From assembly GCF_016462545.1 (NCBI RefSeq), contig NZ_JAEMTA010000010.1, positions 1 through 64,000 of the forward strand: 64,000 bases of DNA, written 5' to 3'. The DNA comes from Mycolicibacterium sp. Its GTDB lineage: Bacteria; Actinomycetota; Actinomycetes; Mycobacteriales; Mycobacteriaceae. Each line of letters opens with the position of its first letter. The first letter of the stretch is position 1. The notes under the pieces are model-generated. The model worked only from the letters and a program-made list of their open reading frames with translations. It was not told where the DNA came from and did no database searches. A program made the translations under genes and the position numbers. Positions 17,383 through 25,086 of the stretch are shown here, one piece after another.

Positions 17383-17414
17383 GCGAATCCCCAATCTTGG
17401 CTCGACGGACGTTG

Positions 17415-17434
17415 GTCGTTTGGGTCCGTACGAT
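17415..17434. promoter_or_regulatory. Putative MarR operator, site 2
   Basis: GTCGTTTGGGTCCGTACGAT, in the divergent promoter between the ADC-family operon and the P450 operon, 32 bases before the ADC-family start. Its reverse complement matches site 1 at 17 of 20 positions (all but the two central bases and one end). Confidence 0.6.
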
Positions 17435-17486
17435 AGCGAATTCCGCATCGATTGCCTAGCCCTTGCGCAAGCCGCTGGACCTGATT

Positions 17487-17506
17487 ATTGTTTGGACCCG
17501 AACGAT
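17487..17506. promoter_or_regulatory. Putative MarR operator, site 3
   Basis: ATTGTTTGGACCCGAACGAT, 72 bp centre to centre from site 2 and 11 bases before the P450 GTG. It immediately precedes the GGAG ribosome-binding site, so occupancy would block transcription or translation of the P450 operon. Confidence 0.6.
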
Positions 17507-17517
17507 TGGAGTCCGCC

Positions 17518-18783
17518 GTGCCCCAGCCCACGCCCGTCCCGTTGGCAGAAGTCGATCTTTCCAACCTCGATGCCTTCGCGCGCAACGAGGCATGGGGGAT
17601 GTTCGACACCTTGCGCCGCGAGGACCCCGTGCACTGGAACGAGGAGCGGGACATGGGCTCCGGCTTCTGGGCGGTGACGTCGTACGAGGACGTGTGCACC
17701 GTCGACCGGGATGCCGAGACGTTCACCTCCACCGATTTCGTCAACCTCGAGGAGGTCGACGAAGATCTGAGAGACGTGCGTCGGTCCATGCTCGAGACCG
17801 ATGGGCCCCGCCACCGCGCGTTGCGCAAGCTCATTCAGCGGGAGTTCAGTGCAGGCAACCTGGTCCGCAATTACGAGGAGTTCCTGCGCGGGCTCACAAA
17901 GCAGACCGTCGACGAGGCGTTGAAGGGCAACGAGTTCGACTTCGTGGAGAAGGTCTCGGCGGACTTTCCGATCCAGGTATTGGCACGGTTGCTCGACGTG
18001 CCAGCAAGCGACACCGGTCAGCTGATCGACTGGGGCAACCAAATGGTGGGCAACACTGATCCGGACTATACGGACTACCTGCTCACCGACGCCGACAGTG
18101 ACAAGTACAAGCAGTACCCGTTCCGAACACCCATCTCCTTGGACGTCTTCGAGTACGGTCGCGAGCTTGCTCGCAAACGCAAGGGCGGTGACGGCAAGGA
18201 TCTGGTGAGCGTGCTGGTGAACAAGGAACCCGAGGACGGTCAGCCCCTGTCCGACAGCGACTTCGACAATTACTTCCTGTTGCTGGTGATAGCCGGCAAC
18301 GAGACGACCCGCCACGCCATTAGCCAGTCGATGCTCGCCCTGATCGAGCACCAGGACCAGCTCCGGAAACTGCAGGACGACCCCAGCCTCATCCAGCCGG
18401 CGGTCGAGGAGATGCTGCGCTGGGCGTCACCGGTCTATCACTTCCGCCGCACCGCGACCCGCGACGTCCAAATGGGCAGCAAGCAGATCAAGCAGGGCGA
18501 CAAGGTCGTCATGTGGTTCGCATCGGGCAACCGGGACGAGACGGTGTTCGACGATCCGTATCGGTTCGACGTCACCCGCAGGGACGTCTCGCACGTGACA
18601 TTCGGCAGGGGAAGCCCCCACCTCTGCCTGGGAAACATGCTGGCCCGCATGGAGATTCGGCTCATGTTCGAAGAGCTTCTGCCACGGCTGAAGTCGATCG
18701 AACTCGCCGGCGAGGTGACTCGGGTGCGCAGCAATTTCGTCAACGGCATCAAGCGTTTTCCCGTGGCCGTCACGCCTGCCTGA
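17518..18783 (+). CDS. Cytochrome P450
   Basis: A 421-residue soluble bacterial P450. The I-helix oxygen-activation motif is LVIAGNETTRHAIS, the K-helix ExxR is EEMLRWASP, and the haem loop is VTFGRGSPHLCLGNMLAR with the thiolate ligand at Cys370. The haem-loop spacing and NETT motif resemble the CYP124/125/142 clan, but family assignment would need alignment. The start is the GTG at 17518 with GGAG upstream; the open frame begins at 17488, inside operator site 3. It heads a plus-strand operon with a phthalate-family reductase and a Rieske-like protein. That reductase is a plausible electron donor, as in natural CYP116B fusions, although most mycobacterial P450s use separate ferredoxins. Confidence 0.93.
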   Translation: MPQPTPVPLAEVDLSNLDAFARNEAWGMFDTLRREDPVHWNEERDMGSGFWAVTSYEDVCTVDRDAETFTSTDFVNLEEVDEDLRDVRRSMLETDGPRHRALRKLIQREFSAGNLVRNYEEFLRGLTKQTVDEALKGNEFDFVEKVSADFPIQVLARLLDVPASDTGQLIDWGNQMVGNTDPDYTDYLLTDADSDKYKQYPFRTPISLDVFEYGRELARKRKGGDGKDLVSVLVNKEPEDGQPLSDSDFDNYFLLLVIAGNETTRHAISQSMLALIEHQDQLRKLQDDPSLIQPAVEEMLRWASPVYHFRRTATRDVQMGSKQIKQGDKVVMWFASGNRDETVFDDPYRFDVTRRDVSHVTFGRGSPHLCLGNMLARMEIRLMFEELLPRLKSIELAGEVTRVRSNFVNGIKRFPVAVTPA

Positions 18784-18875
18784 GCATCCTCCTCGGCCGA
18801 GTGATGCCGGGGCGAGTAAGTGTGCATGACCACGAGCCTGATGATTGGGCCGACAGCAGCGTGAGGGGCAATGAG

Positions 18876-19850
18876 ATGGCAGCGGCCACGCAGACCATCG
18901 TGCGGGAGCACGAAGCCGAGTTGTTGGTTCAGAAGGCGGAATTGGTCGCCGAAGACGTCGTCGCACTCACCTTGGTCAGCCCCACGGGCGGAGTGCTGCC
19001 CACGTGGTCTCCCGGCGCTCACATCGATCTGGTGCTCGCCGACGGTCTCGTTCGACAGTACTCGTTGTGCAGCGCTCCCGGAGACGACAGCGCCTGGCGC
19101 GTCGGAGTGCTGCGCACCCCAGACAGCCGCGGTGGTTCGCGCCGGGTGCACGAAACGTTGACCGAAGGCGCCTCGGTGACGATCCGCGGTCCGCGCAACC
19201 ACTTCCCGTTGGCGCCCGCCGCGAGCTACCTCTTCATCGCGGGCGGCATCGGCATCACCCCGATGTTGCCGATGATCGCTCATGCCGAAGCCACCGGTGC
19301 CACATGGCGCTTGCTGTATGGCGGCCGACGCCGGGCGTCGATGGCGTTCCTGCCCGAACTGGTCCTGTACGGCGACCGGGTGACCATCGTTCCCGAGGAT
19401 GAGGTCGGCTTCCTCGATCTCGACGAGGCGTTGGGCACTCCGCAGGGGGGTACGTTGGTGTACTGCTGCGGCCCCGAGGGCTTGCTCGCCGCAGTCGAAA
19501 ACCGTTGTAAGACATGGCCTGCTGGCAGTCTGCACCTGGAGAGATTTGCCGCGAAGCCGCAGGACCCGTCTGACGTCGCCGCCGAGGGTTTCGAGCTCGT
19601 GCTGCAACAGACCGGGGTCACCGTCACGGTGGCCCCCGATGTCAGCGTCTTCGACGCGGCACTCGAGGCCGGTGCCAACGTCCTCGGTTCCTGCATGGCG
19701 GGTGTGTGCGGCACGTGCGAGACCGAGGTCGTCGAAGGTGATGTCGACCATCGCGATTCGGTGCTCAACGAGGAGGAGCGGGCAGCCAACGAATTCATGA
19801 TGATCTGCGTGTCGCGCTGCAAGTCCGCGCGGCTCGTGCTCGACATCTAG
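18876..19850 (+). CDS. Phthalate-dioxygenase-reductase-family FMN/[2Fe-2S] oxidoreductase
   Basis: A 324-residue reductase with three domains in order. The flavin domain has VRQYSLCSAPGDDSAWRVGV. The pyridine-nucleotide domain has FIAGGIGITPMLPMI and YCCGPEGLLAAV. The C-terminal plant-type ferredoxin has a complete C-x4-C-x2-C-x29-C set (SCMAGVCGTCE to MMICVSR). It passes electrons from NAD(P)H through FMN to an oxygenase. The flanking Rieske-like protein has lost its own cluster ligands, so the P450 upstream is the likelier acceptor. The start at 18876 follows GAGGGGC; the open frame extends far upstream inside the P450 gene and is not used. Confidence 0.92.
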   Translation: MAAATQTIVREHEAELLVQKAELVAEDVVALTLVSPTGGVLPTWSPGAHIDLVLADGLVRQYSLCSAPGDDSAWRVGVLRTPDSRGGSRRVHETLTEGASVTIRGPRNHFPLAPAASYLFIAGGIGITPMLPMIAHAEATGATWRLLYGGRRRASMAFLPELVLYGDRVTIVPEDEVGFLDLDEALGTPQGGTLVYCCGPEGLLAAVENRCKTWPAGSLHLERFAAKPQDPSDVAAEGFELVLQQTGVTVTVAPDVSVFDAALEAGANVLGSCMAGVCGTCETEVVEGDVDHRDSVLNEEERAANEFMMICVSRCKSARLVLDI

Positions 19851-19904
19851 CCGCGCCTGCCCCACACGCAGTCGAAGCACCGGACACTGGACGGAAGGAA
19901 CCCG

Positions 19905-20945
19905 ATGAGCCGCACCTCTGCCAGCCTTCGGCGCCGCGGTACGAGTTACCCAGTCAACACCTGGTACGCGATAGCCACCCGAGACGAGATCGGCCGTCAA
20001 CCGCTGGCGCGGCGGGTGCTGGACACACCCGTCGTGCTGTACCGCACCCAGGATGGCAGGGTGGTGGCACTGGAGGATCGTGATGCGCACCGGCCCTACC
20101 CCTTGAGTCTTGGAACGGTCGACGGTGACACGATCGTCTCCGGGTATTCGGGGTTCGCGTATTCCCCCACTGGCGCGTGTGTCCACGTGCCGACCCAACC
20201 CCACGTGCCGATCGGCGCGGGGGTCAAGGCCTTTCCCGTCCTCGAACAGGACGGTCTCATATGGATCTGGCTTGGCGCCGCGGCGCTGGCGCACCGGCGG
20301 AACCCACCGCATACGGCGTGGCTCGCCGGGGACGGTTGGGTGACGCTGGGCGACGAATGGGAAACTCAGGCCAACTTGCTACTGCTACACGATAACTTCG
20401 CCGACATCACCCACGTGCCCGTCGTGGACCCGTTCATCGCCCCGCCGGCGCTCGCCGGGGTACCGCCCGCCCTCGAGGTCGAGGTCAGTGAGAACGCGGT
20501 GGCGTTCAGCCGCAACTATCCGCCCGCACGACTCACCGGGTGGCACGCCGAGGTGTTGGGGTTGTCCTCGGACACCGAGCATGCCCAACGCGAGGAGGGT
20601 GGTTTCGTCACCCCTGGCCTGTGGGCGAACGCATGGCATGTCTACGTCGACGGCGACGACGCCCGCACGTTTCGCTTCACCCACGCAGTCACCCCGGTGT
20701 CGTCCTCGCGCACCCGGCACGTGTGGCGCGTCAGCCGAAACTTCGCGCCCAACGCCGAGGTCTCTGCGCGGCTGCTCCCAATCTTCACCGCGTACTACCG
20801 GCGGGTCCAGCAGATCCTGGAGACCATGCAGCACGTCATCGACGTCGACGGCCCCCGCGACGAAGTGAGCGTCAATTCCGATGCCGCAGCATTGCAGGTT
20901 CGCCGCGTCGTCAACCGGATGATCGCCGAGGAACGCTTGGCCTAG
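19905..20945 (+). CDS. Rieske-oxygenase-like protein with degenerate metal sites
   Basis: A 346-residue protein with the architecture of VanA/dicamba-monooxygenase-type Rieske oxygenases: EDRDAHRPYPLSLG, then SGYSGFAYSPTGACVHVP, LIWIWLG, DNFADITHVPVVDP and WRVSRNFAPN. In functional members the first two segments carry C-x-H and C-x2-H. Here the positions read Asp60-Ala-His62 and Ser79-Gly-Tyr-Ser82, so three of four [2Fe-2S] ligands are gone. In the mononuclear site (N-x2-D-x2-H-x4-H) Asn164, Asp167 and His170 remain but the second His is Asp175. The frame is intact with a GGAAGGA site before the ATG. It follows the reductase by 54 bases. It cannot work as an ordinary Rieske oxygenase; a structural, chaperone or new catalytic role is possible. 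Confidence 0.85.
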   Translation: MSRTSASLRRRGTSYPVNTWYAIATRDEIGRQPLARRVLDTPVVLYRTQDGRVVALEDRDAHRPYPLSLGTVDGDTIVSGYSGFAYSPTGACVHVPTQPHVPIGAGVKAFPVLEQDGLIWIWLGAAALAHRRNPPHTAWLAGDGWVTLGDEWETQANLLLLHDNFADITHVPVVDPFIAPPALAGVPPALEVEVSENAVAFSRNYPPARLTGWHAEVLGLSSDTEHAQREEGGFVTPGLWANAWHVYVDGDDARTFRFTHAVTPVSSSRTRHVWRVSRNFAPNAEVSARLLPIFTAYYRRVQQILETMQHVIDVDGPRDEVSVNSDAAALQVRRVVNRMIAEERLA

Positions 20946-21055
20946 CCGGCTTCCTCGCCGAAGGGGAAGGAGCGCGAAGGGTTTGGGCGAACCACCCGCT
21001 CGGAGCGTTTCTTCTTCCTTGGCGCCGTGCACCTCGCTCGCGGCGCCGGTGAGCG

Positions 21056-21652
21056 TCAGTCCGGAACGTCAGAGCCGCCAGGCACCACGACGGCGAACAG
21101 GTCCGCCATGCCCGCCAGACTCGCCGACTGCATCACCGCCGCGGACACGGGGTCGCCGCTCACCCCGGGCAGGGCCCGGGTCGCGGTCGCGCTGGCCACG
21201 ACCGTCGGGGCGTAGCCGTGGTTGAAGGCACCGCGGGCGGTCGAGTTCACGCACATGTGCGTCATGAAGCCCGCGATCACCAGATTGCCCGCATCGACCG
21301 CCTTCAACCTCTCGTCGAAGTCGGTCTCCACGAAGGAGTTCGGGTACTGCTTCACCACCACGGTCTCGCCGTCCCTGGGGGCGACGCGGGTGACGATGGC
21401 GCCACTCTCCCCCTCGATGTCGTAGAGCGAACCGGGTCCGTCGGAGTGCTGGACGTGGATGATCGGGATGCCCGCCGACCGCGCCCGCTCGAGCAGTGCT
21501 GCGGCCTCGTCGAGGGCCGCCTGGACGCCCTCGAGTTCCATGACGCCGTGCGTGTAGGTGTTCTGGCAGTCGATCAGGACGAGTGTCGACTCGGCCAGGG
21601 GCGCCGGCGTCAGGGGCAGTTCGGACAGTGCGCGCAGTGTCGGGTTGCTCAT
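21056..21652 (-). CDS. Isochorismatase-family cysteine hydrolase
   Basis: A 198-residue hydrolase with the Asp-Lys-Cys triad of the nicotinamidase/isochorismatase fold: Asp28 in LVLIDCQNTY, Lys101 in VVVKQYPNSF and Cys134 in FMTHMCVNSTAR. The presence of Cys rather than Gly or Ser supports amide or carbamate hydrolysis rather than isochorismate cleavage. The substrate is unknown. It ends 110 bases from the convergent Rieske-like gene. It lies 18 bases after the decarboxylase-like gene on the same strand, so the two may be co-transcribed; it does not obviously belong to the MarR-linked island. Confidence 0.87.
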   Translation of the reverse strand: MSNPTLRALSELPLTPAPLAESTLVLIDCQNTYTHGVMELEGVQAALDEAAALLERARSAGIPIIHVQHSDGPGSLYDIEGESGAIVTRVAPRDGETVVVKQYPNSFVETDFDERLKAVDAGNLVIAGFMTHMCVNSTARGAFNHGYAPTVVASATATRALPGVSGDPVSAAVMQSASLAGMADLFAVVVPGGSDVPD

Positions 21653-21670
21653 GACCTCAGGCTAGGCGTC

Positions 21671-22399
21671 TCAGGCTGCTGCGATCGCCGTACCCGCGAA
21701 GACGCTCGGTCGTGCCGGCAGCGCCAGTCCGGTCAGCGGAGCCAGCGTGACGGCCGGTCGCGACACCCGCCACCGTTCGCAACCGTCGCGCAGCGCATCG
21801 TCGACGGCGTGCGCGACGGAGGTGAGTCGAGGCGTCTCACCGTTCAACCAGGTCTCGGTCGATCCGCCGCTGAGCATGATCCGGGTGATCGGCGAGCCGC
21901 AGGTCTTGAGCAGCGCAGTCCTGCACAGCAGGCGCTCCGCGGCCGACGCCCATTCCACTGTGCCGCCGGAATCGTCGACGTCGGTGTGCAGTCCGACGAC
22001 CTTCAACCGACGATCACCGAGCACCAGCGGTGCGCGCCAGTCGAGGTAGACGTACTTCGTGCGTTGCGCGCATTCGGCCAGACCCGAGATCTGGCGAGCC
22101 GTGCCGATGATGAATCGATTGACGCCGAGGTTGACCGCTCGTCGGATGGGATCGGTGGCCGGACCGCAGCGGAACACCACCTGCGTGGGCCGGACGCCGC
22201 TGCAGTGCAACATCTCCAGTTCGTCGTCACCGTCGACGATCACCGTCACACCCCGCGTCCGGACCCAGGCGGTCACGGCGCGATCCTGTAGCGCGGCGGC
22301 GGGCAGACCGTATCCGGCGCTCGACAGCACACTTCGCACGACGTGAACCGAGTCGTGTAGTCGTGGTTCGGAATCCGACGAATCAGTAGCAGGTGTCAT
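21671..22399 (-). CDS. Truncated group-IV-decarboxylase/alanine-racemase-like barrel without the PLP lysine
   Basis: A 242-residue protein resembling part of the PLP-binding barrel of diaminopimelate/ornithine decarboxylases. VTVIVDGDDELEMLHCSGVRPTQVVFRCG corresponds to the segment after the first strand, VVGLHTDVDDSGG to the GLHxHIGS loop, and IMLSGGST to the glycine-rich phosphate loop. The canonical Y-A-x-K-A-N lysine strand is not seen, and the protein is about half the usual length, lacking the C-terminal beta domain. It is therefore unlikely to be a working decarboxylase. It may be a degenerate paralogue with a regulatory or ligand-binding role. Fold assignment is by pattern only. Confidence 0.55.
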   Translation of the reverse strand: MTPATDSSDSEPRLHDSVHVVRSVLSSAGYGLPAAALQDRAVTAWVRTRGVTVIVDGDDELEMLHCSGVRPTQVVFRCGPATDPIRRAVNLGVNRFIIGTARQISGLAECAQRTKYVYLDWRAPLVLGDRRLKVVGLHTDVDDSGGTVEWASAAERLLCRTALLKTCGSPITRIMLSGGSTETWLNGETPRLTSVAHAVDDALRDGCERWRVSRPAVTLAPLTGLALPARPSVFAGTAIAAA

Positions 22400-22495
22400 G
22401 CATTCAGATCTACGCCGCGCGGAGCGCCGCGGAATTACTCCATACGAGCCTCTGACGTCGCCCGTACGAACACTTACGCAATCTTGATCTGCGCC

Positions 22496-23242
22496 CTACG
22501 CCCGGGTCGTGACCGCCAGCACGGCGTCGGCAAGCTCGGGACGGCAGACGATCAGGTCGGGAAGCAGGACGTCGGCCTGGTTGTACCGCAGTGGCGAACC
22601 GTCGAGACGCGACGTGAAGAGCCCCGCCGCGCGGGCCACCGCGACGGGCGCGGCCGAGTCCCACTCGTATTGACCACCGGCATGGACGTACGCGTCCGCC
22701 GCGCCCTGTACGACGGCGGCGACCTTGGCTCCCGCGGAACCCATTTCGACCAGCGTGCCGTTCAGCGCCTCGCGGACGGCCAGTGCGACCGCCGGGGGGC
22801 GGGTACGGGAGACGATGATGCGTGGCGCGGCGGGTCCGGCCGGCGGCGGGGGGACGTCCGGCGTCGCAAGCGTGACACCCTGGGCGGGCAGCGCGACGGC
22901 GCCCGCGACCAGTTCGCCGGACTGCCATAGCGCGACGTGCACGGCCCAGTCCGTGCGGCCGAGTTCGGAGAACTCCCGAGTGCCGTCGAGCGGGTCGACG
23001 ATCCAGACACGGTCCGCCGTCAACCGCGTGTCGTCGGCACGTTCCTGCGCGGTGGCCTCCTCGGACAGCACCGCGTCACCTGGCCGTTCACCGGCAAGCG
23101 CCTGCATCAGGTACGCGTGAGCGCGCTTGTCGCCGGCGTCCTTTCGCTCGGCAGCGGTGGCTTCGGCGAGTTCGATGCGCACACCGAGGAGGAGTTCACC
23201 GGCCTCGGTGGCGAGTCGGGCGGCCAGTTCGTGATCGCTCAT
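22496..23242 (-). CDS. cysQ: 3'(2'),5'-bisphosphate nucleotidase CysQ (inositol-monophosphatase fold)
   Basis: A 248-residue Mg2+-dependent, Li+-sensitive-type phosphatase that removes the 3'-phosphate of PAP/PAPS. Motifs are AVLSEEA (metal Glu), VWIVDPLDGTREF (metal Asp cluster) and AGGQYEWDSAAPVAVARAAG (C-terminal metal Asp). Its ATG overlaps the cysNC stop by four bases, so it is the third gene of a coupled cysD-cysNC-cysQ operon. It would clear or recycle nucleotides made by the sulfate-activation enzymes. The open frame continues upstream to 24130 but runs through the cysNC gene and is a shadow. Confidence 0.93.
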   Translation of the reverse strand: MSDHELAARLATEAGELLLGVRIELAEATAAERKDAGDKRAHAYLMQALAGERPGDAVLSEEATAQERADDTRLTADRVWIVDPLDGTREFSELGRTDWAVHVALWQSGELVAGAVALPAQGVTLATPDVPPPPAGPAAPRIIVSRTRPPAVALAVREALNGTLVEMGSAGAKVAAVVQGAADAYVHAGGQYEWDSAAPVAVARAAGLFTSRLDGSPLRYNQADVLLPDLIVCRPELADAVLAVTTRA

Positions 23243-25086
23243 CGAGAAGAGATCATATCGATGACGCGCTGGGCCAGGTCGTCCACCGACTGGTCCGGCG
23301 TCAACCGCAGGTCCGGGTTCTTCGGCCGCTGATACGGACTGTCGATCCCGGTGAAGTGCGTGATCTCCCCCGCTCGCGCCTTGGCGTAGAGGCCCTTGGG
23401 ATCTCGACGCTCGCAGTCCTCCAGCGGGGTATCGCAGAATACCTCGAAGAAGTCGTAGCCCTGGTCGGTGTGGACCTTGCGGGCCAGCGCGCGGTGCTCC
23501 TCCAGGGGGCTGATGGCGGGCACCAGCACGATCTGTCCGGAGTCGGCGAGCAGCGTCGCGATGTGTGCCAGCCTGCGTAGGTTCTCGGCACGGTCGGCCA
23601 TCGTGAAGCCGAGGTCGGCGTTGAGCCCGTGACGCAGGTTGTCGCCGTCGAGAACGTATGCCGGACGGCCGCTTTCGAGCAGCTTCTGCTCGACCAGCAT
23701 GGCGACCGACGACTTGCCCGAGCCCGAGAGTCCGGTGAACCACACCGTGCTGCCGCGCGACAGCCGATCCTCCGCGGTGACGAGGTTCTGGTGCCGCACC
23801 GCATTCGGGGTGGCGGCCCGCGTCGCGGCGGGAGTGGTGTCGCGAACCATGCCCGCGGCGACGGTGCCGTTGGTGTCTGGGTCGATCAGGATGAAGGATC
23901 CGATGGCGGCGTTGCGGGAGTACTCGTCGAGCAGCAGCGGCACCTGCGTGCGCAGGGTGACGCGGCCAAGTTCGTTGATCTTCAACGCCGTTGCGCTCTT
24001 GTCGCGGTGCAGCGTGTTGACGTCGAGCCGGTAGTCCAGTCCCGTCACCCTGGCGCGGGTCGTGCGCGTGGTGTGCTTGATGACGTAGTCGCGACCGGGT
24101 TCGAGCGCCGCGTCGTCGGACATCCAACACACCGTCGCGTCGAAGTCCTGCGTGACGTGAGGCTGGTTGTTGGGTCGCGCGATCATGTCGCCACGCGAGA
24201 TGTCGATGTCGTCGGCAAGGCTGATCGACACCGCCATCGAGGCGAACGCTTCGGTGAGAGGTCCTGCGGGACCTTCGATCTCGGTGATGCGGCTGGTCTT
24301 GCCGGCCGGGAGCACGACGACCTCGTCACCGGGGCGCATCACGCCGCTGGCGATGGTGCCCGCATAGCTGCGGTGGTCGGCGTGTTCGTGGGTCTGCGGG
24401 CGGATCACGTACTGCACGGGGAAGCGGACGTCGACCAGGTTGCGGTCGCCGGCGATGTACACCTCTTCGAGGTGGCTCAACAGCGCCGGACCCTCGTACC
24501 ACGGCGACGCATCGGACTTGGTGACCACGTTGTCGCCGTTGAGAGCCGACAGCGGAATGGTCGTGACGTCCTGCACGTCGAGTCGCGCAGCGAACTCGTG
24601 GAAGTCGTCGCGGATCTTCTCGAACCGCTCCTGGCTCCAGTCGACGAGGTCCATCTTGTTGACTGCCAGCACGATGTGCTGGATGCCCAGCAGCGACGCC
24701 AGGAACGCGTGCCGTCGCGACTGTTCGAGCAGCCCGTGGCGCGCGTCGACCAGGACGATCACCAGCTGCGCCGTCGAGGCGCCCGTCACCATGTTCCGCG
24801 TGTACTGCACGTGACCCGGAGTGTCGGCGATGATGAATTTCCGCTTGGCCGTGGCGAAGTAGCGGTAGGCGACGTCGATCGTGATGCCCTGCTCACGCTC
24901 GGCCCGTAGACCGTCGGTCACCAGGGCGAGGTCGGTGTAGTCGTGCCCGCGTTCCTTGGAGGTGCGCTCCACCGACGCCAGCTGGTCCTCCATGACGGCC
25001 TTGGAGTCGAACAGCAGCCGCCCGATGAGGGTGGACTTGCCGTCGTCGACCGATCCCGCGGTGGCGAGCCTCAGTAGCGTTGCCAT
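23239..25086 (-). CDS. cysNC: Bifunctional sulfate adenylyltransferase subunit 1 / APS kinase (CysNC)
   Basis: A 615-residue fusion. The N-terminal translation-factor-like GTPase (CysN) has G1 GSVDDGKST at residues 11-19, DTPGHVQYTRNM (G3) and NKMDLVDW (G4), followed by two beta-barrel domains. The C-terminal ~190 residues are APS kinase (CysC) with P-loop GLSGSGKSS and GLYAKARAGEITHFTGIDSPYQ. With CysD it couples GTP hydrolysis to APS formation and then phosphorylates APS to PAPS. The start at 25086 shares one base with the cysD stop (TGATG). This is the actinobacterial CysNC arrangement. Confidence 0.96.
   Translation of the reverse strand: MATLLRLATAGSVDDGKSTLIGRLLFDSKAVMEDQLASVERTSKERGHDYTDLALVTDGLRAEREQGITIDVAYRYFATAKRKFIIADTPGHVQYTRNMVTGASTAQLVIVLVDARHGLLEQSRRHAFLASLLGIQHIVLAVNKMDLVDWSQERFEKIRDDFHEFAARLDVQDVTTIPLSALNGDNVVTKSDASPWYEGPALLSHLEEVYIAGDRNLVDVRFPVQYVIRPQTHEHADHRSYAGTIASGVMRPGDEVVVLPAGKTSRITEIEGPAGPLTEAFASMAVSISLADDIDISRGDMIARPNNQPHVTQDFDATVCWMSDDAALEPGRDYVIKHTTRTTRARVTGLDYRLDVNTLHRDKSATALKINELGRVTLRTQVPLLLDEYSRNAAIGSFILIDPDTNGTVAAGMVRDTTPAATRAATPNAVRHQNLVTAEDRLSRGSTVWFTGLSGSGKSSVAMLVEQKLLESGRPAYVLDGDNLRHGLNADLGFTMADRAENLRRLAHIATLLADSGQIVLVPAISPLEEHRALARKVHTDQGYDFFEVFCDTPLEDCERRDPKGLYAKARAGEITHFTGIDSPYQRPKNPDLRLTPDQSVDDLAQRVIDMISSR

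Noticed and set aside
21021..21047. Hairpin formed by two GGCGCC copies between the Rieske-like and cysteine hydrolase genes
   Set aside because: Six-base palindromes are expected by chance at this GC content, and the stem is short with a 15-base loop.
23243..24130. Long upstream extension of the cysQ frame
   Set aside because: It lies entirely antiparallel in frame shift within cysNC, with Arg/His-rich composition typical of a shadow frame; the family N-terminus begins at 23242.
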